A stretch of DNA of 64,000 bases. It comes from Pedobacter nyackensis (GTDB lineage Bacteria; Bacteroidota; Bacteroidia; Sphingobacteriales; Sphingobacteriaceae). This document shows, one piece after another, positions 24,250-34,343 of this stretch. Positions within the stretch are counted from its first letter, which is position 1, and every line of letters begins with the position of its first letter. Made by a program: the position numbers and the translations under genes. The notes beneath the pieces were generated by a model. It did no database searches, had not been told where the DNA came from, and saw nothing but the letters and a program-made list of their open reading frames with translations. Location: positions 211,237 to 275,236 of the forward strand of contig NZ_FWYB01000002.1 in NCBI RefSeq assembly GCF_900176505.1, given 5' to 3'.

Positions 24250-25659
24250 TTAGTTAAGCGGTACCAGTTTATAGATTCTGCCAGGCGATTCAACAGCGAT
24301 GTAGATAAACCCATCGGGTGCCATCTTTACATCCCTTACCCTGCCAATGTTTTTAAACAGGATCTCTTCCTTCACTACTTTAGTTCCTTTTAGAATAGAG
24401 CGCTGCAGAAATTTAAACCTTAATGATCCCGATAGCAGGTTTCCCTCCCAGTTTTTATATTTATTGCCCTTTACGAAAGCCAGGCCGCTTGGTCCGATAG
24501 AAGGGATCCAGTAATGTATCGGCTGTACCATTCCCGTCTTGGAGGTAAGATTGCTGATCGGCTTGCCATTATAGTTAATACCATAAGTAATTACCGGCCA
24601 GCCATAGTTTTTACCTGCCTCCTCAATATTGATCTCATCTCCACCGCGTGGACCATGTTCATTTGTCCATATTTTACCCGTTTCGGGATGAATGGTCATT
24701 CCCTGAGGATTCCTATGCCCGTAAGCATAAATTGAAGCTTCTGCTCCCGTTGTTTTCACAAAAGGATTGTCAGCAGGAATACTACCATCACTTTTAATAC
24801 GGTGAACCTTACCCAGGTCATTTCCCTTAATTTCTTGTGGATTAACTTTTTCATTGCCACGTTCGCCGACTGAAAAATACAGATAACCGTCTTTTCCAAA
24901 CTGCATTCTCGAGCCATAGTGATGCTGTGTTCTGGAGTAAGGTGCTGCAACAAAAATATCTTTTTGGTCATTTAACTTATCTCCATCCAGCTTAGCCCGC
25001 ATGATTGCCGTTGTAGCTAAAATGCTACCACCTTCATTTTTAAATTTCGAATAAGAAAGGTATATCAGTTTATTCTTAGCAAAATCAGGATCAAGCACAA
25101 CATCCATCAATCCCCCCTGTCCTTTCGACAAAACCTCAGGAACACCGGTAATCGGCTGTAACGACTTATCGCTTTTCACCTTGTAAAATTTACCATTTCT
25201 ATCCGTCACCAACATTTCATTACGAGGTAAAAAAGCCATGCCCCATGGGATATCCATACCCTCAGCCACCAGTTCCAGCTTAATGTCGATTTCCTCTGTT
25301 TTAAACACATCAGAAACAGGCTTATTGTTAGACGTATATTTATCTACATTTTTAATCCCATCCAGTATATAATCCGCAAGTGCATTTATTTCCTTATCTG
25401 TCAGGCTTTCACCAAAAGCAGGCATACCTTCATTCTCCCGGCCGTACTTTACTGATTTAAAAAGATCCTCCTTTTTATTGCCAAATTTCCAGTTACGGTC
25501 AACAAACATATCCATCTTTTCACCGTGACAGCCGGCACAATAATTCCGGTAGTTGGTTTCCGGATCAATCTTTTTTCGTTCCTGTTCTACATTTGAAAAA
25601 CTGAAGCCAATTGCGATCATGATTCCCGGAAGAACGAACGCACTAATATCTCTAAGCAT
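24250..25659 (-). CDS. Cytochrome c - PQQ-type sugar dehydrogenase (GSDH-like) fusion
   Basis: From the ATG at 25659 the protein has 469 residues: signal peptide, a small cytochrome c (about 35-110) with the heme motif C-A-G-C-H (41-45) and a probable Met ligand in G-M-P-A-F-G. A six-bladed beta-propeller of the soluble glucose/aldose dehydrogenase class follows (about 125-469). Typical propeller strings are P-W-G-M-A-F-L-P, G-Q-G-G-L-M-D-V-V-L-D-P-D-F, H-H-Y-G-S-R and Y-G-H-R-N-P-Q-G-M. The oxidation would happen in the periplasm, with electrons passed straight to the fused heme. No PQQ synthesis genes are in the window, so cofactor supply is unknown. Confidence 0.88.
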   Translation of the reverse strand: MLRDISAFVLPGIMIAIGFSFSNVEQERKKIDPETNYRNYCAGCHGEKMDMFVDRNWKFGNKKEDLFKSVKYGRENEGMPAFGESLTDKEINALADYILDGIKNVDKYTSNNKPVSDVFKTEEIDIKLELVAEGMDIPWGMAFLPRNEMLVTDRNGKFYKVKSDKSLQPITGVPEVLSKGQGGLMDVVLDPDFAKNKLIYLSYSKFKNEGGSILATTAIMRAKLDGDKLNDQKDIFVAAPYSRTQHHYGSRMQFGKDGYLYFSVGERGNEKVNPQEIKGNDLGKVHRIKSDGSIPADNPFVKTTGAEASIYAYGHRNPQGMTIHPETGKIWTNEHGPRGGDEINIEEAGKNYGWPVITYGINYNGKPISNLTSKTGMVQPIHYWIPSIGPSGLAFVKGNKYKNWEGNLLSGSLRFKFLQRSILKGTKVVKEEILFKNIGRVRDVKMAPDGFIYIAVESPGRIYKLVPLN

Positions 25660-25843
25660 AATGAAATGAATAATTAAATGAAAATACAATTTTTCAAATC
25701 AAAACGGGCTCTGCAACATAAGTTTTATAGAAGAACAGATAGATTCGAAATAATTATTTAATATTGCTTTGGGTATTTTATAGTTATTGTGAAGTTCAAA
25801 ATTTTCTGCACTCATTTTAAATTAAACCAGCCAAACCGCAAAT

Positions 25844-26416
25844 ATGCACGCACTAAGCACTCTGGATGATTTTGAACTGATGACTTTACTCAAAGCAGAT
25901 AATGAACTGGCATTTGGGGAGGTCTTCAAGCGCTTTGACAGTTTACTTTTTATTTATGCCTACAAAAAACTGCAAAACACAGAAGAAGCACAAGACATTG
26001 TGCAGGAAGTTTTCGTACAGCTGTGGAACAACAGAAAAGATTTTGTACTTAAAACAACGCTCCCAGGCTACCTATACAAATCAGTTCTGAATAAAATATT
26101 GAATAGTATTGCCCGTAAACAAAGCGAAACACGATATATATCCTCCCTCCAGCAGGCTATAGATACAGATGCTTCGTCTGCAGATTTCCTAATTCGCGAA
26201 AAAAATATTGCCGAATTAATTGAACGCGAAATAGCAGCCCTGCCTCCAAAAATGCGTGAAGTATTTGAGCTAAGAAAAAATCAGTACCTGAGTAATAAGG
26301 AAATTGCCGGACAGCTGGGCATATCAGAGCAAACAGTAGAAACACATATAAAAAGAGCATTAAAAATTTTACGTACCAGGCTGGGCCTGCTCGTCTACCT
26401 TTACTACATCTTGTAA
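25844..26416 (+). CDS. ECF RNA polymerase sigma factor (FecI-like), PUL regulator
   Basis: The 190-residue sigma-70 ECF protein has region 2 at about 25-90 (F-K-R-F-D-S-L-L-F-I-Y-A-Y-K-K, then E-E-A-Q-D-I-V-Q-E-V-F-V-Q-L-W) and region 4 at about 130-185 (L-P-P-K-M-R-E-V-F-E-L, then S-N-K-E-I-A-G-Q-L-G-I-S-E-Q-T-V-E). It is followed by a FecR anti-sigma gene 70 bases later and an STN-domain SusC. This is the standard trans-envelope arrangement in which substrate binding at the receptor releases the sigma factor to activate its own locus. Confidence 0.95.
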   Translation: MHALSTLDDFELMTLLKADNELAFGEVFKRFDSLLFIYAYKKLQNTEEAQDIVQEVFVQLWNNRKDFVLKTTLPGYLYKSVLNKILNSIARKQSETRYISSLQQAIDTDASSADFLIREKNIAELIEREIAALPPKMREVFELRKNQYLSNKEIAGQLGISEQTVETHIKRALKILRTRLGLLVYLYYIL

Positions 26417-26486
26417 ATATTTTTCCTTTTACAGTACCCACTCGGTCTTACTTATCTGTCTTTGCTATAATTACCAGAATAAAACC

Positions 26487-27623
26487 ATGCATAAAGACGC
26501 GAGAGAACTGTTATTGAAATACCACCGTGGTGAGGCTACAGCAGAGGAAAAAGCATTCCTTGAAAACTGGCTGCATGATTTTAATGCTGAAATCATGCAT
26601 GAGCTTTCCGATGAACAATTACTGCTTTTCCACCAGCAAAACTGGTCTGCAGTTAAACAACATGCAAATATTGGGCAATCGCGGCCCATATGGCAAAGAC
26701 TTGCTGTGGCGGCATCAATCCTACTATGCGTTGGCCTTGCTTTTTATTTTTACCCTAAAGTTCAACAGCCTTCCATATCTCAAAATGCGAAAGCAGATAT
26801 ACTTATAACACCTGGAGGCAATAAGGCTTTTCTAACACTTTCCAATGGTAAAAAAATCTCTCTTACCGATGCAACCGACGGTAAGCTTGCCGAACAATCG
26901 GGCATAGAGATTACAAAAACAGCGGCAGGAATATTGGTTTATCAGGTAACGGATAAACCTGGTAAGTCGGGCAGCAAACCAAACTACAACACTATAGAAA
27001 CACCTAAAGGCGGCGAATACCAGTTAATTTTACCTGACGGCTCTAAAGTATGGCTCAATGCGGCATCTTCACTTACCTTTCCGACAAGTTTCGCTGGCGT
27101 TAAAGAACGTAAAGTAGAGCTTATGGGAGAAGCTTATTTTGAAATCGCTCAAAACAAAACGGTCCCATTTATTGTCAAATCCGCGAAACAGGAAGTAAAG
27201 GTGCTAGGTACGCATTTCAACATCAATGCGTATGCAAACGAACAGGCAACTACCACAACCTTGCTTGAAGGTTCTGTTAAAATTGTAAACCTAAAAAAAG
27301 CAACACATATTATTCTGAAACCGGGGCAGGAATCTGTATTGAGCGCAGACAAGACCAATGTGTATGAAACAGATATCGAAGAAGCCATTGCCTGGAAAAA
27401 TGGACTGTTTATTTTTAACGATGAAGACATTAAAAGCATCATGAAAAAGATTTCAAGATGGTATAATATTGATGTTAGTTTTAAAGGAAATATGGATAAT
27501 GTATCCTTTATAGGGAACTATTCACGCAGTAAAAACCTGGAGAACCTGTTAAAAAACATAGAATTAACCGGAAAAGTCACTTTTAAGATCGAAGGAAGGA
27601 GGATTGAAGTTATAACTAAATAA
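26487..27623 (+). CDS. FecR-family anti-sigma factor
   Basis: The 378-residue protein has a cytoplasmic N-terminal region (1-75) and one membrane helix at about 76-93 (A-V-A-A-S-I-L-L-C-V-G-L-A-F-Y-F). The periplasmic FecR domain follows (about 165-265; T-P-K-G-G-E-Y-Q-L-I-L-P-D-G-S-K-V-W-L-N-A), then a DUF4974 domain that would contact the STN part of SusC. It probably holds the sigma factor of 25844-26416 inactive until the receptor at 27741-31259 signals. Confidence 0.95.
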   Translation: MHKDARELLLKYHRGEATAEEKAFLENWLHDFNAEIMHELSDEQLLLFHQQNWSAVKQHANIGQSRPIWQRLAVAASILLCVGLAFYFYPKVQQPSISQNAKADILITPGGNKAFLTLSNGKKISLTDATDGKLAEQSGIEITKTAAGILVYQVTDKPGKSGSKPNYNTIETPKGGEYQLILPDGSKVWLNAASSLTFPTSFAGVKERKVELMGEAYFEIAQNKTVPFIVKSAKQEVKVLGTHFNINAYANEQATTTTLLEGSVKIVNLKKATHIILKPGQESVLSADKTNVYETDIEEAIAWKNGLFIFNDEDIKSIMKKISRWYNIDVSFKGNMDNVSFIGNYSRSKNLENLLKNIELTGKVTFKIEGRRIEVITK

Positions 27624-27644
27624 ATACCTATAATTTCCAGGAAA

Positions 27645-27669
27645 CCGGAAGTGTTTAGACCACTCCCGG
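27645..27669 (+). promoter_or_regulatory. Hairpin between anti-sigma and susC genes
   Basis: CCGG-A-AGTG (27645-27653) pairs with CACT-C-CCGG (27661-27669) with one mismatch and a 7-base loop. Only a short pyrimidine stretch follows, so it could be a weak terminator, attenuator or mRNA-processing site separating regulators from the transport genes. Confidence 0.45.
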
Positions 27670-27740
27670 CTTTCATTTAGCAATAAGCTAAAAAGGAGAA
27701 TTAATCAATTGAACGACAACCAAATAATAATCCTAACCAA

Positions 27741-30700
27741 ATGTATGAAAATTTTACTGAACTTACGTTCAGGAACACTGCTTCCTGTGCGTTAAGATCA
27801 CTGTCTATGCTGAATCCTGCAAACAGGATCTCTAAAACAGACATAACTAAATGGGCACTACGAATGAGACTTATTATCGCTTTTTTGTTCCTTACGTTTT
27901 TACAGGTCAATGCGGCGAGCTATGCTCAAAAAGTCACTATAAATGTTAAAAACACGCCCATAAAAGAAGTATTCTCACTCCTTACTAAGCAAACAGGATA
28001 CAATTTCATATGTGATGCAAGCCTGATTAAATCCTTAAGACCCGTCACAGTAAACCTACGCCAGGTCTCATTAAAAGAGGCATTAAACAAATGTTTTTCA
28101 GAAAAAGCTGTGGAGGTTCTTTTTAACGGCGACCAGACTATTGTAATCAGAGAGAAACCTATTCCGGTTACAGAAATTCATTTTGCAGCCCCAATTCCCA
28201 TAATAGGGAAAGTTACGGATGAAAAAGGTCTGCCAATACCTGGCGTAAGCGTTAGAACCAAAGGCACAAGCAATACAGTTGTAACCGATTCAAACGGAAG
28301 CTATAAAATTCTGGCCGCTGATCAGAACGACATATTGATATTCTCTTACGTAGGATATACGACTTTCGAAATTCAGGTAAAAGACACCAGAAACATAGAC
28401 GTGACATTGAAAGAGCAAAAAAATGCGCTGGAAGAAGTACTTGTTATTGGATATGGAGAACAGTCAAAAAAGAAAGTATCTACAGCCATCTCCAGGGTCG
28501 ATGGAAAATTCATTGGCGTTCAACCCGTTTCAACACCAGGAGAGGCGCTTGCAGGCCTGGCATCGGGTGTACAGGTGCAATCCGGCAGGGGTGGATATCC
28601 GGGTGAAGCTCCTACCATCAGAATCAGGGGTATAGGCTCGCTTGGAACAGATAGCGATCCGCTTTTTGTGGTAGATGGCTATCCTTTACAGGAATCTACC
28701 CAGTTCAATTTGATCAATCCTGCAGATATTGAATCTATAGATCTTTTGAAAGATGCAGCTTCTGCGGCAATATATGGTTCCAGAGCCGCAAATGGCGTTG
28801 TTATTGTAACTACAAAACGCGGAAAGGCAGGCAAAACCAGCTTTACCGTATCTGCGTATACAGGTGTACAAAATGTAGCCAAAAAAGTAGACTTACTGAG
28901 CCGCGACCAGTTCATAGAATACTCAAAATATGCTGCCCGGATGCGAGGCATCACCTATCCCACAATTTTTAACACCAACCCACAAAGCTTACCAGACGTA
29001 GACTGGCAGGATGTAATATTTAGACAGGCGCCGATCTCCGATTTTCAGCTATCTGCCAGGGGCGGCTCCGAAAAAGTACAATTCTCAGTTTCAGGAGGCT
29101 ATTTTAAGCAAGATGGAACAATGCTTGGAACTACCTATGATCGTTACAACCTCCGTTTTAACATGGATGCTAACTTAAGTCCGAAATTGAAACTGGGCAT
29201 ATCAATGGCTCCATCTTTTTCGCAACAGTTCCGACAGCCAGCGGGAGGTCAGTTCAGTGAGGCTTCTGCCAGCGAGACAACTGGCGCAAGAGCTTTGCCA
29301 AGCCCCATCCATTCGGCTGTATTAATGCCACCTGTTGTTCCTGTATATGCTGAAGATGGAGATTATGCGCAAGGTTACCGGGGATTAAAAAACTCTGCAA
29401 ATGGTGTATTTTTTCAGGCAGGACTTTATAATCCATTAGGTGTTTTGGAACTGTACAAAAACCGACTGCGCGAGTACCGCCTCCTTGGAAACAATTTCCT
29501 GGAGTACCAGCCCATTAAAGATCTGAAATTTAAAACGTCTATTGGTGCAACATTCAACCTCAATGATCAGTACGCTTACATTCCTGCAACTCTGGCTAAT
29601 GGAAGTGCACCCGCAGCGAGTTTGTCAAATCCAATAATCAATCAAATTTACGCTGCTGAAGCCCAGTCTACCATTTTAGACTGGCTATGGGAGAACACAG
29701 TATCTTACAACAAAACTTTTGGGAGTAATCATAATTTTAACGCTCTCCTGTTATACTCTCTACAAAAATTCCAGGCAAAATCAACAAAAGTAAACGGAAG
29801 ACCCGGTACTTATACCACAACACTACTAGAAAACCCACTCGCATCTTCAGAGATCCTTGGTTCTCTTGCGTACAGTCAAAACGCATTCCTATCCCTTGGT
29901 GGAAGGATCAATTATGACTACAAGGGCAAGTACATTTTATCTGCCGCTCTGAGACAAGATGGTTCTTCACGATTTGGTCCTAATAACCGTTTCGCTTTAT
30001 TCCCTTCCGTATCTGGCGCATGGCGGATTACGGAGGAAAGCTTTATGAAGCCTTTAAAGAATGTATTAAATGAGTTAAAGCTACGGGCGAGTTACGGAGA
30101 AACAGGCAATGCCAATATCGGCGATTTTACCTGGTCGAATAACATCATCGATCGTGACTACGTTTTTGGATCACAAAAGGCCTTTGGCGCTGCGCAATCA
30201 GGCTTTGCCAATCACAACCTCACCTGGGAAAAAAATCGCCAAACTGATTTTGGATTGGAAGCCGGATTTCTGGATGATAAGTATAGCATCTCCTTTGATT
30301 ATTATACCCGCCATACAGAAGGTATGCTATTCCAAAAGGACCTGCCAAGCATCATCGGCTATGCCACCTCCTACCGTACCAATTTGGGCAGGTTAAATAA
30401 TCACGGCTTCGAACTTAGCGGAAAAGCTAATTTCCGTTTAGGGGATGTAAAATGGACAGTAGATGCCAATATTTCGGCTAACCGTACAATGGTTGCCGAC
30501 CTGGGAGGTCCTAGCTCTCTACCTGCAAAGGCAGCTATTTTTGGATGGGACAATGTATTCCAGGTAAAAGTCGGTGATCCGCTTGGCCTGATGCATGGAT
30601 ACCAGGTCGAGGGTATCTTTAAAAACACACAAGATCTGAGTAAATACCCACAATGGGTTACCGGAAATAAGGTAGGCGACTGGATCATTAAAGACCAGAA

Positions 30701-31259
30701 TAATGATGGCAAAATTAATGAGGAAGACATGGCTGTAATTGGAAATGGATTTCCAGATTTTATTTACGGATTATCCAGTAGTTTCCAATATAAAAACTTT
30801 GACCTATCGCTCATTGTACAGGGAGTTCAAGGTGTAAATTTAATCAACGGAAATATCCGTCATCAGTTTGGGGTACACAATGTCAATACCAGTCCGACTT
30901 ATTACAACAATATGTTCGACAGTCAAAATCCAGACAGAGATGTAGAATATCCTGCTCCTCTTGCCTCGGGCGTAACCCCATTGAATAACCTGACCAATAA
31001 AGCCGTATCTGACGCCTCCTTTTTACGTATCCGTAATCTGACTCTTGGCTATACCTTACCGGCAGGCTTATTAAAAACCATTAAGATGCAGACTGTTCGC
31101 TTTTACGCCACCGGACAGAATCTATTCACCTTCACAAAGTACAACTGGTACAACCCGGAAACAAGTGTTACCGGTGACTCAGCAGATCGGCCAGGAGTAG
31201 ATCAGGGGACCTATCCCGCCAATCGGGTATTTATTTTTGGGATCAATGTTGGTTTTTAA
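27741..31259 (+). CDS. SusC/RagA-family TonB-linked outer membrane receptor with STN signalling domain
   Basis: The 1172-residue protein has a 45-residue cytoplasmic-type lead, then a signal sequence (M-R-L-I-I-A-F-L-F onward, cut near S-Y-A-Q-K), an STN domain (about 65-130) for contact with FecR and a carboxypeptidase-like domain (about 150-215). The plug carries S-A-A-I-Y-G-S-R-A-A-N-G-V-V-I-V-T-T-K, and the barrel ends in G-I-N-V-G-F. SusC imports oligosaccharides with TonB energy and pairs with the SusD lipoprotein encoded 26 bases downstream. The STN domain plus upstream ECF/FecR genes predict substrate-induced expression of this locus. Linked enzymes point to pectic or rhamnose-rich glycans. 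Confidence 0.96.
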   Translation: MYENFTELTFRNTASCALRSLSMLNPANRISKTDITKWALRMRLIIAFLFLTFLQVNAASYAQKVTINVKNTPIKEVFSLLTKQTGYNFICDASLIKSLRPVTVNLRQVSLKEALNKCFSEKAVEVLFNGDQTIVIREKPIPVTEIHFAAPIPIIGKVTDEKGLPIPGVSVRTKGTSNTVVTDSNGSYKILAADQNDILIFSYVGYTTFEIQVKDTRNIDVTLKEQKNALEEVLVIGYGEQSKKKVSTAISRVDGKFIGVQPVSTPGEALAGLASGVQVQSGRGGYPGEAPTIRIRGIGSLGTDSDPLFVVDGYPLQESTQFNLINPADIESIDLLKDAASAAIYGSRAANGVVIVTTKRGKAGKTSFTVSAYTGVQNVAKKVDLLSRDQFIEYSKYAARMRGITYPTIFNTNPQSLPDVDWQDVIFRQAPISDFQLSARGGSEKVQFSVSGGYFKQDGTMLGTTYDRYNLRFNMDANLSPKLKLGISMAPSFSQQFRQPAGGQFSEASASETTGARALPSPIHSAVLMPPVVPVYAEDGDYAQGYRGLKNSANGVFFQAGLYNPLGVLELYKNRLREYRLLGNNFLEYQPIKDLKFKTSIGATFNLNDQYAYIPATLANGSAPAASLSNPIINQIYAAEAQSTILDWLWENTVSYNKTFGSNHNFNALLLYSLQKFQAKSTKVNGRPGTYTTTLLENPLASSEILGSLAYSQNAFLSLGGRINYDYKGKYILSAALRQDGSSRFGPNNRFALFPSVSGAWRITEESFMKPLKNVLNELKLRASYGETGNANIGDFTWSNNIIDRDYVFGSQKAFGAAQSGFANHNLTWEKNRQTDFGLEAGFLDDKYSISFDYYTRHTEGMLFQKDLPSIIGYATSYRTNLGRLNNHGFELSGKANFRLGDVKWTVDANISANRTMVADLGGPSSLPAKAAIFGWDNVFQVKVGDPLGLMHGYQVEGIFKNTQDLSKYPQWVTGNKVGDWIIKDQNNDGKINEEDMAVIGNGFPDFIYGLSSSFQYKNFDLSLIVQGVQGVNLINGNIRHQFGVHNVNTSPTYYNNMFDSQNPDRDVEYPAPLASGVTPLNNLTNKAVSDASFLRIRNLTLGYTLPAGLLKTIKMQTVRFYATGQNLFTFTKYNWYNPETSVTGDSADRPGVDQGTYPANRVFIFGINVGF

Positions 31260-31285
31260 TTACAAATCGCTTAAAAATTAAAATT

Positions 31286-32728
31286 ATGGATCGTTATCTT
31301 TCTAAAATATATAAAACCCTTATTGCAGGGATGATCATCATAACAGGGGGCTGTGGAAAAGGATTCGTTGACCTTATTCCTGATCATGTTATTGATATTG
31401 GACGTTATTACAAAACAGAATCCGACATCCGCGCCGTCCTTACAGGTGCTTACGGTAATCTGCGCGAGATTTACGGTGCTTACTGGCTTTATACAGAGCT
31501 ACCGTCTGATAACACACAGGTATTTTCTGAAAATGAAGGCGGGCAGGGAGAATTTGACTGGCTGACCTACCGTTCTACTGGAGGTGTTTCAGGTCCATGG
31601 AACCAGTCTTATCGTACCATCGCGGCTTCAAATATCATTCTTGAGCGTATAGAGACCATTACTATAGCCGATGCCCTAAAAAAGCAATACATCGGTGAAG
31701 CTAAGTTTCTTCGTGCCCTAATGTATTTCAATCTGGTAAAATTCTATGGTGATGTACCTTTGGTATTAAAAGAACTAAAAACGGAAGAAGAAGCTTATAC
31801 CTACAAACGCAGCTCCTCGGCCGATGTCTATCTACAAATAGAAAAAGACCTTAAAGAGGCGCAGAATTTATTACCCCCTAAATTTACCGGAGTAAATATA
31901 GGCCGTGCCACAAGTGGGGCTGTGAAATCCCTGCTTGGAAAAGTTTATGTACAGCAAAAGAAATGGATTGATGCAGAAGATATCCTGGAAGAAGTAATAC
32001 CCGCCTATATTTTCGAACCTAATTTATCCAAACTCTTTGGCCCTGGAAACGACAATAACTCAGAAGTAATCTTTTCTGCTCAATACATGTCTGGCGGATT
32101 AGGCCTTGGCAATTCTTTTGCCCTTGCATTTGCCCCTTCAAAATCCGGATCTTCAATAGTAAGCCAGGGAGCCAGTAGCTTCAATACCGGCACACAGGAT
32201 TTATACGATGCTTTTGAAACTGCCGATTTACGTAAAACCGCCTACCTGGGTGTATTTAAAGACGGAGCTAACCCAAAGATCTATTACTGGGCCCGGAAAT
32301 TTGTATATAATGCACCTATTTTGAACGATGGTGATAACGACTGGCCGGTTTTGCGCTATTCGGATGTTTTATTGTTATATGCTGAAGCACTTAATCAGAA
32401 CGACAAAACAAATGATGCCTTAACATACATCAGTAAAACACGTGTAAGGGCCAATTTACCTGCGCTTTCCGGTTTATCAAAAGCAGATACACAATTGGCG
32501 ATTGAAAAAGAACGCAGGCTTGAGCTTTGCTTTGAAGGTCATCGCTGGCACGATCTGATCCGCTGGGGGAAAGAGGTTGCAACCATGCAAGCCTACAAAA
32601 CCAAATACCTCTCCATCGATCCGAGACTTTCCAATATGAGCATCACAGCCGATAGGAAACTGTTCCCTGTCCCTTATCGTGAAATCAATCTTAATCCGCT
32701 TTTACAACCCCAAAACCCAGGATATTAA
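31286..32728 (+). CDS. SusD/RagB-family substrate-binding lipoprotein
   Basis: The 480-residue protein has a lipoprotein signal (I-I-I-T-G-G-C, Cys23). The SusD N-terminal region (about 70-210) includes I-G-E-A-K-F-L-R-A-L-M-Y-F-N-L-V-K-F-Y-G-D-V-P. The C-terminal domain has R-Y-S-D-V-L-L-L-Y-A-E-A-L-N and E-R-R-L-E-L-C-F-E-G-H-R-W-H-D-L-I-R-W-G. It covers the SusC pore at the cell surface and captures the glycan. It ends at the usual F-P-V-P-Y-R-E-I-N-L-N-P-L-L-Q-P-Q-N-P-G-Y. Confidence 0.96.
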   Translation: MDRYLSKIYKTLIAGMIIITGGCGKGFVDLIPDHVIDIGRYYKTESDIRAVLTGAYGNLREIYGAYWLYTELPSDNTQVFSENEGGQGEFDWLTYRSTGGVSGPWNQSYRTIAASNIILERIETITIADALKKQYIGEAKFLRALMYFNLVKFYGDVPLVLKELKTEEEAYTYKRSSSADVYLQIEKDLKEAQNLLPPKFTGVNIGRATSGAVKSLLGKVYVQQKKWIDAEDILEEVIPAYIFEPNLSKLFGPGNDNNSEVIFSAQYMSGGLGLGNSFALAFAPSKSGSSIVSQGASSFNTGTQDLYDAFETADLRKTAYLGVFKDGANPKIYYWARKFVYNAPILNDGDNDWPVLRYSDVLLLYAEALNQNDKTNDALTYISKTRVRANLPALSGLSKADTQLAIEKERRLELCFEGHRWHDLIRWGKEVATMQAYKTKYLSIDPRLSNMSITADRKLFPVPYREINLNPLLQPQNPGY

Positions 32729-32747
32729 TCCTTTTAAAGCAAACCAA

Positions 32748-34340
32748 ATGAAAAATACATATATAGCTATTTTATTACTTTTCCTTTTCAGTTCCTGGAA
32801 ATCGGAAAAAGACTATGATGTAGTAGTTTACGGTGCTACCCCTGCCGGAATTACCGCTGCAGTTGCAGCTTCCCGCGAAGGGAAATCTGTTGTGATGATC
32901 GAACCACTACGCATTGCCGGAGGAATGATGAGTGGAGGTCTGGGCTTTAGCGACTCCAACCAGATGTTCAGAGAAACGCTCGGCGGTCTTTTTGAAGAAT
33001 TTCACAAACGCGTAGAAAAGGTATATGCAGACCGCAACATACAACTAAACTACCGTGTGGATGAAAAAGACACTAAATACTGGACCTACGAGCCACATGT
33101 TGCAGAGCTCGTTTTTAATACCATGTTAAAAGAAGCCGGAGTTAAGGTCGTGCTAAATGAAACCTTAAAATCCGCAAAACTAAAGGGCGCTACGATCCAA
33201 ACACTTAAAATGAGGTCTGGAAAAGCATTTTCAGGCAAGGTCTTTATCGATGCCAGTTATGAGGGTGATCTCATGGCAGCAGCAGGAGTGAGTTATCGTG
33301 TAGGACGCGAAGGACGAGATGAATTTGGAGAATCATTTGCCGGTGCGGTCTATCAAAAAAAGGCGGTAGGGCTATCACCATTGGATGCACATAAAAAACC
33401 TTTGCCATTGATTAGCGGAACAGCCCTTACTCCTGATGGACAAGGCGATCACAGGATCATGACTTACAGCTTTCGCTTATGCCTCTCTGAAGATCCAACA
33501 AACAGGATTGCTTTTAAAAAGCCCAAAGACTACAATGCCGATAAGTACGAGTTGTTCAGACGCTTCTATAAAATTTCACCCAAAACCGGGATCCCCTTCG
33601 ATCTTTATCCCATTCCCGGCAATAAGTTAGATGGCAACAATGGCATAGGCGGACAGCTGTCTACAGGCCTGGTGGGCGAGAACTGGGACTACCCTGATGC
33701 AAGTCCAAAACGCAGACAAGAAATATGGGACAAGCACCGCAATTATACCGAAGGTCTGTTATACTTCCTGATGACCGACCCTGCGGTTCCAGAAGCCGTA
33801 AGAAAACGCATGGAAATGCTAGGCTACGCCAAAAATGAATTTGCACAGTACAATCACTTCCCGCCGGTACTTTATGTGAGAGAAGCCAGACGGATGGTTG
33901 GTGCATATTTTTTAACACAAAAGGATATCCTGGAAACCAAAGAAAAGCCAGATCCAATTGGGATCGGCTCCTTCCCTATCGACTCGCACGACTGCCAGCG
34001 AATTGCAATGCCTGATGGAGGTTTCATCAATGAAGGAACCATCTTCCCGGCTAAAACCAGAATAGAAGGAAGAGGTATTGCCTACCAGATTCCTTACAGG
34101 AGCATTACACCTAAAGCAACTGAATGTACAAACCTTCTGGTACCCGTTTGTGCCTCTTCATCACATGTAGCCTTTTCTTCCTTAAGGGTAGAACCTGCCT
34201 GGATGGTAATGGGGGAAAGTGCAGGAATTGCTGCGGCAGTAGCTGTCGAAGAAAAGGTAAATGTGCAAAATATAAACTTAGCTAAGCTTACTGAACGTTT
34301 GAAAGCCAAACGCCAGGTATTGACACTTTTAACGAACTAA
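32748..34340 (+). CDS. Exported FAD-dependent oxidoreductase
   Basis: The start at 32748 (M-K-N-T-Y-I-A-I-L-L) gives 530 residues with a signal peptide; the longer frame runs into susD. A Rossmann FAD motif follows directly: Y-D-V-V-V-Y-G-A-T-P-A-G-I-T-A-A (G-x-x-P-A-G variant, about residues 22-37). The second FAD block is V-F-I-D-A-S-Y-E-G-D-L. It belongs to the FAD-dependent family (PF12831-like) often encoded in glycan loci, where it is predicted to oxidise or rearrange sugars; none of the group's substrates can be read here. It lies 19 bases after susD and 3 before the beta-helix gene, inside the operon. Confidence 0.88.
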   Translation: MKNTYIAILLLFLFSSWKSEKDYDVVVYGATPAGITAAVAASREGKSVVMIEPLRIAGGMMSGGLGFSDSNQMFRETLGGLFEEFHKRVEKVYADRNIQLNYRVDEKDTKYWTYEPHVAELVFNTMLKEAGVKVVLNETLKSAKLKGATIQTLKMRSGKAFSGKVFIDASYEGDLMAAAGVSYRVGREGRDEFGESFAGAVYQKKAVGLSPLDAHKKPLPLISGTALTPDGQGDHRIMTYSFRLCLSEDPTNRIAFKKPKDYNADKYELFRRFYKISPKTGIPFDLYPIPGNKLDGNNGIGGQLSTGLVGENWDYPDASPKRRQEIWDKHRNYTEGLLYFLMTDPAVPEAVRKRMEMLGYAKNEFAQYNHFPPVLYVREARRMVGAYFLTQKDILETKEKPDPIGIGSFPIDSHDCQRIAMPDGGFINEGTIFPAKTRIEGRGIAYQIPYRSITPKATECTNLLVPVCASSSHVAFSSLRVEPAWMVMGESAGIAAAVAVEEKVNVQNINLAKLTERLKAKRQVLTLLTN

Positions 34341-34343
34341 CTC

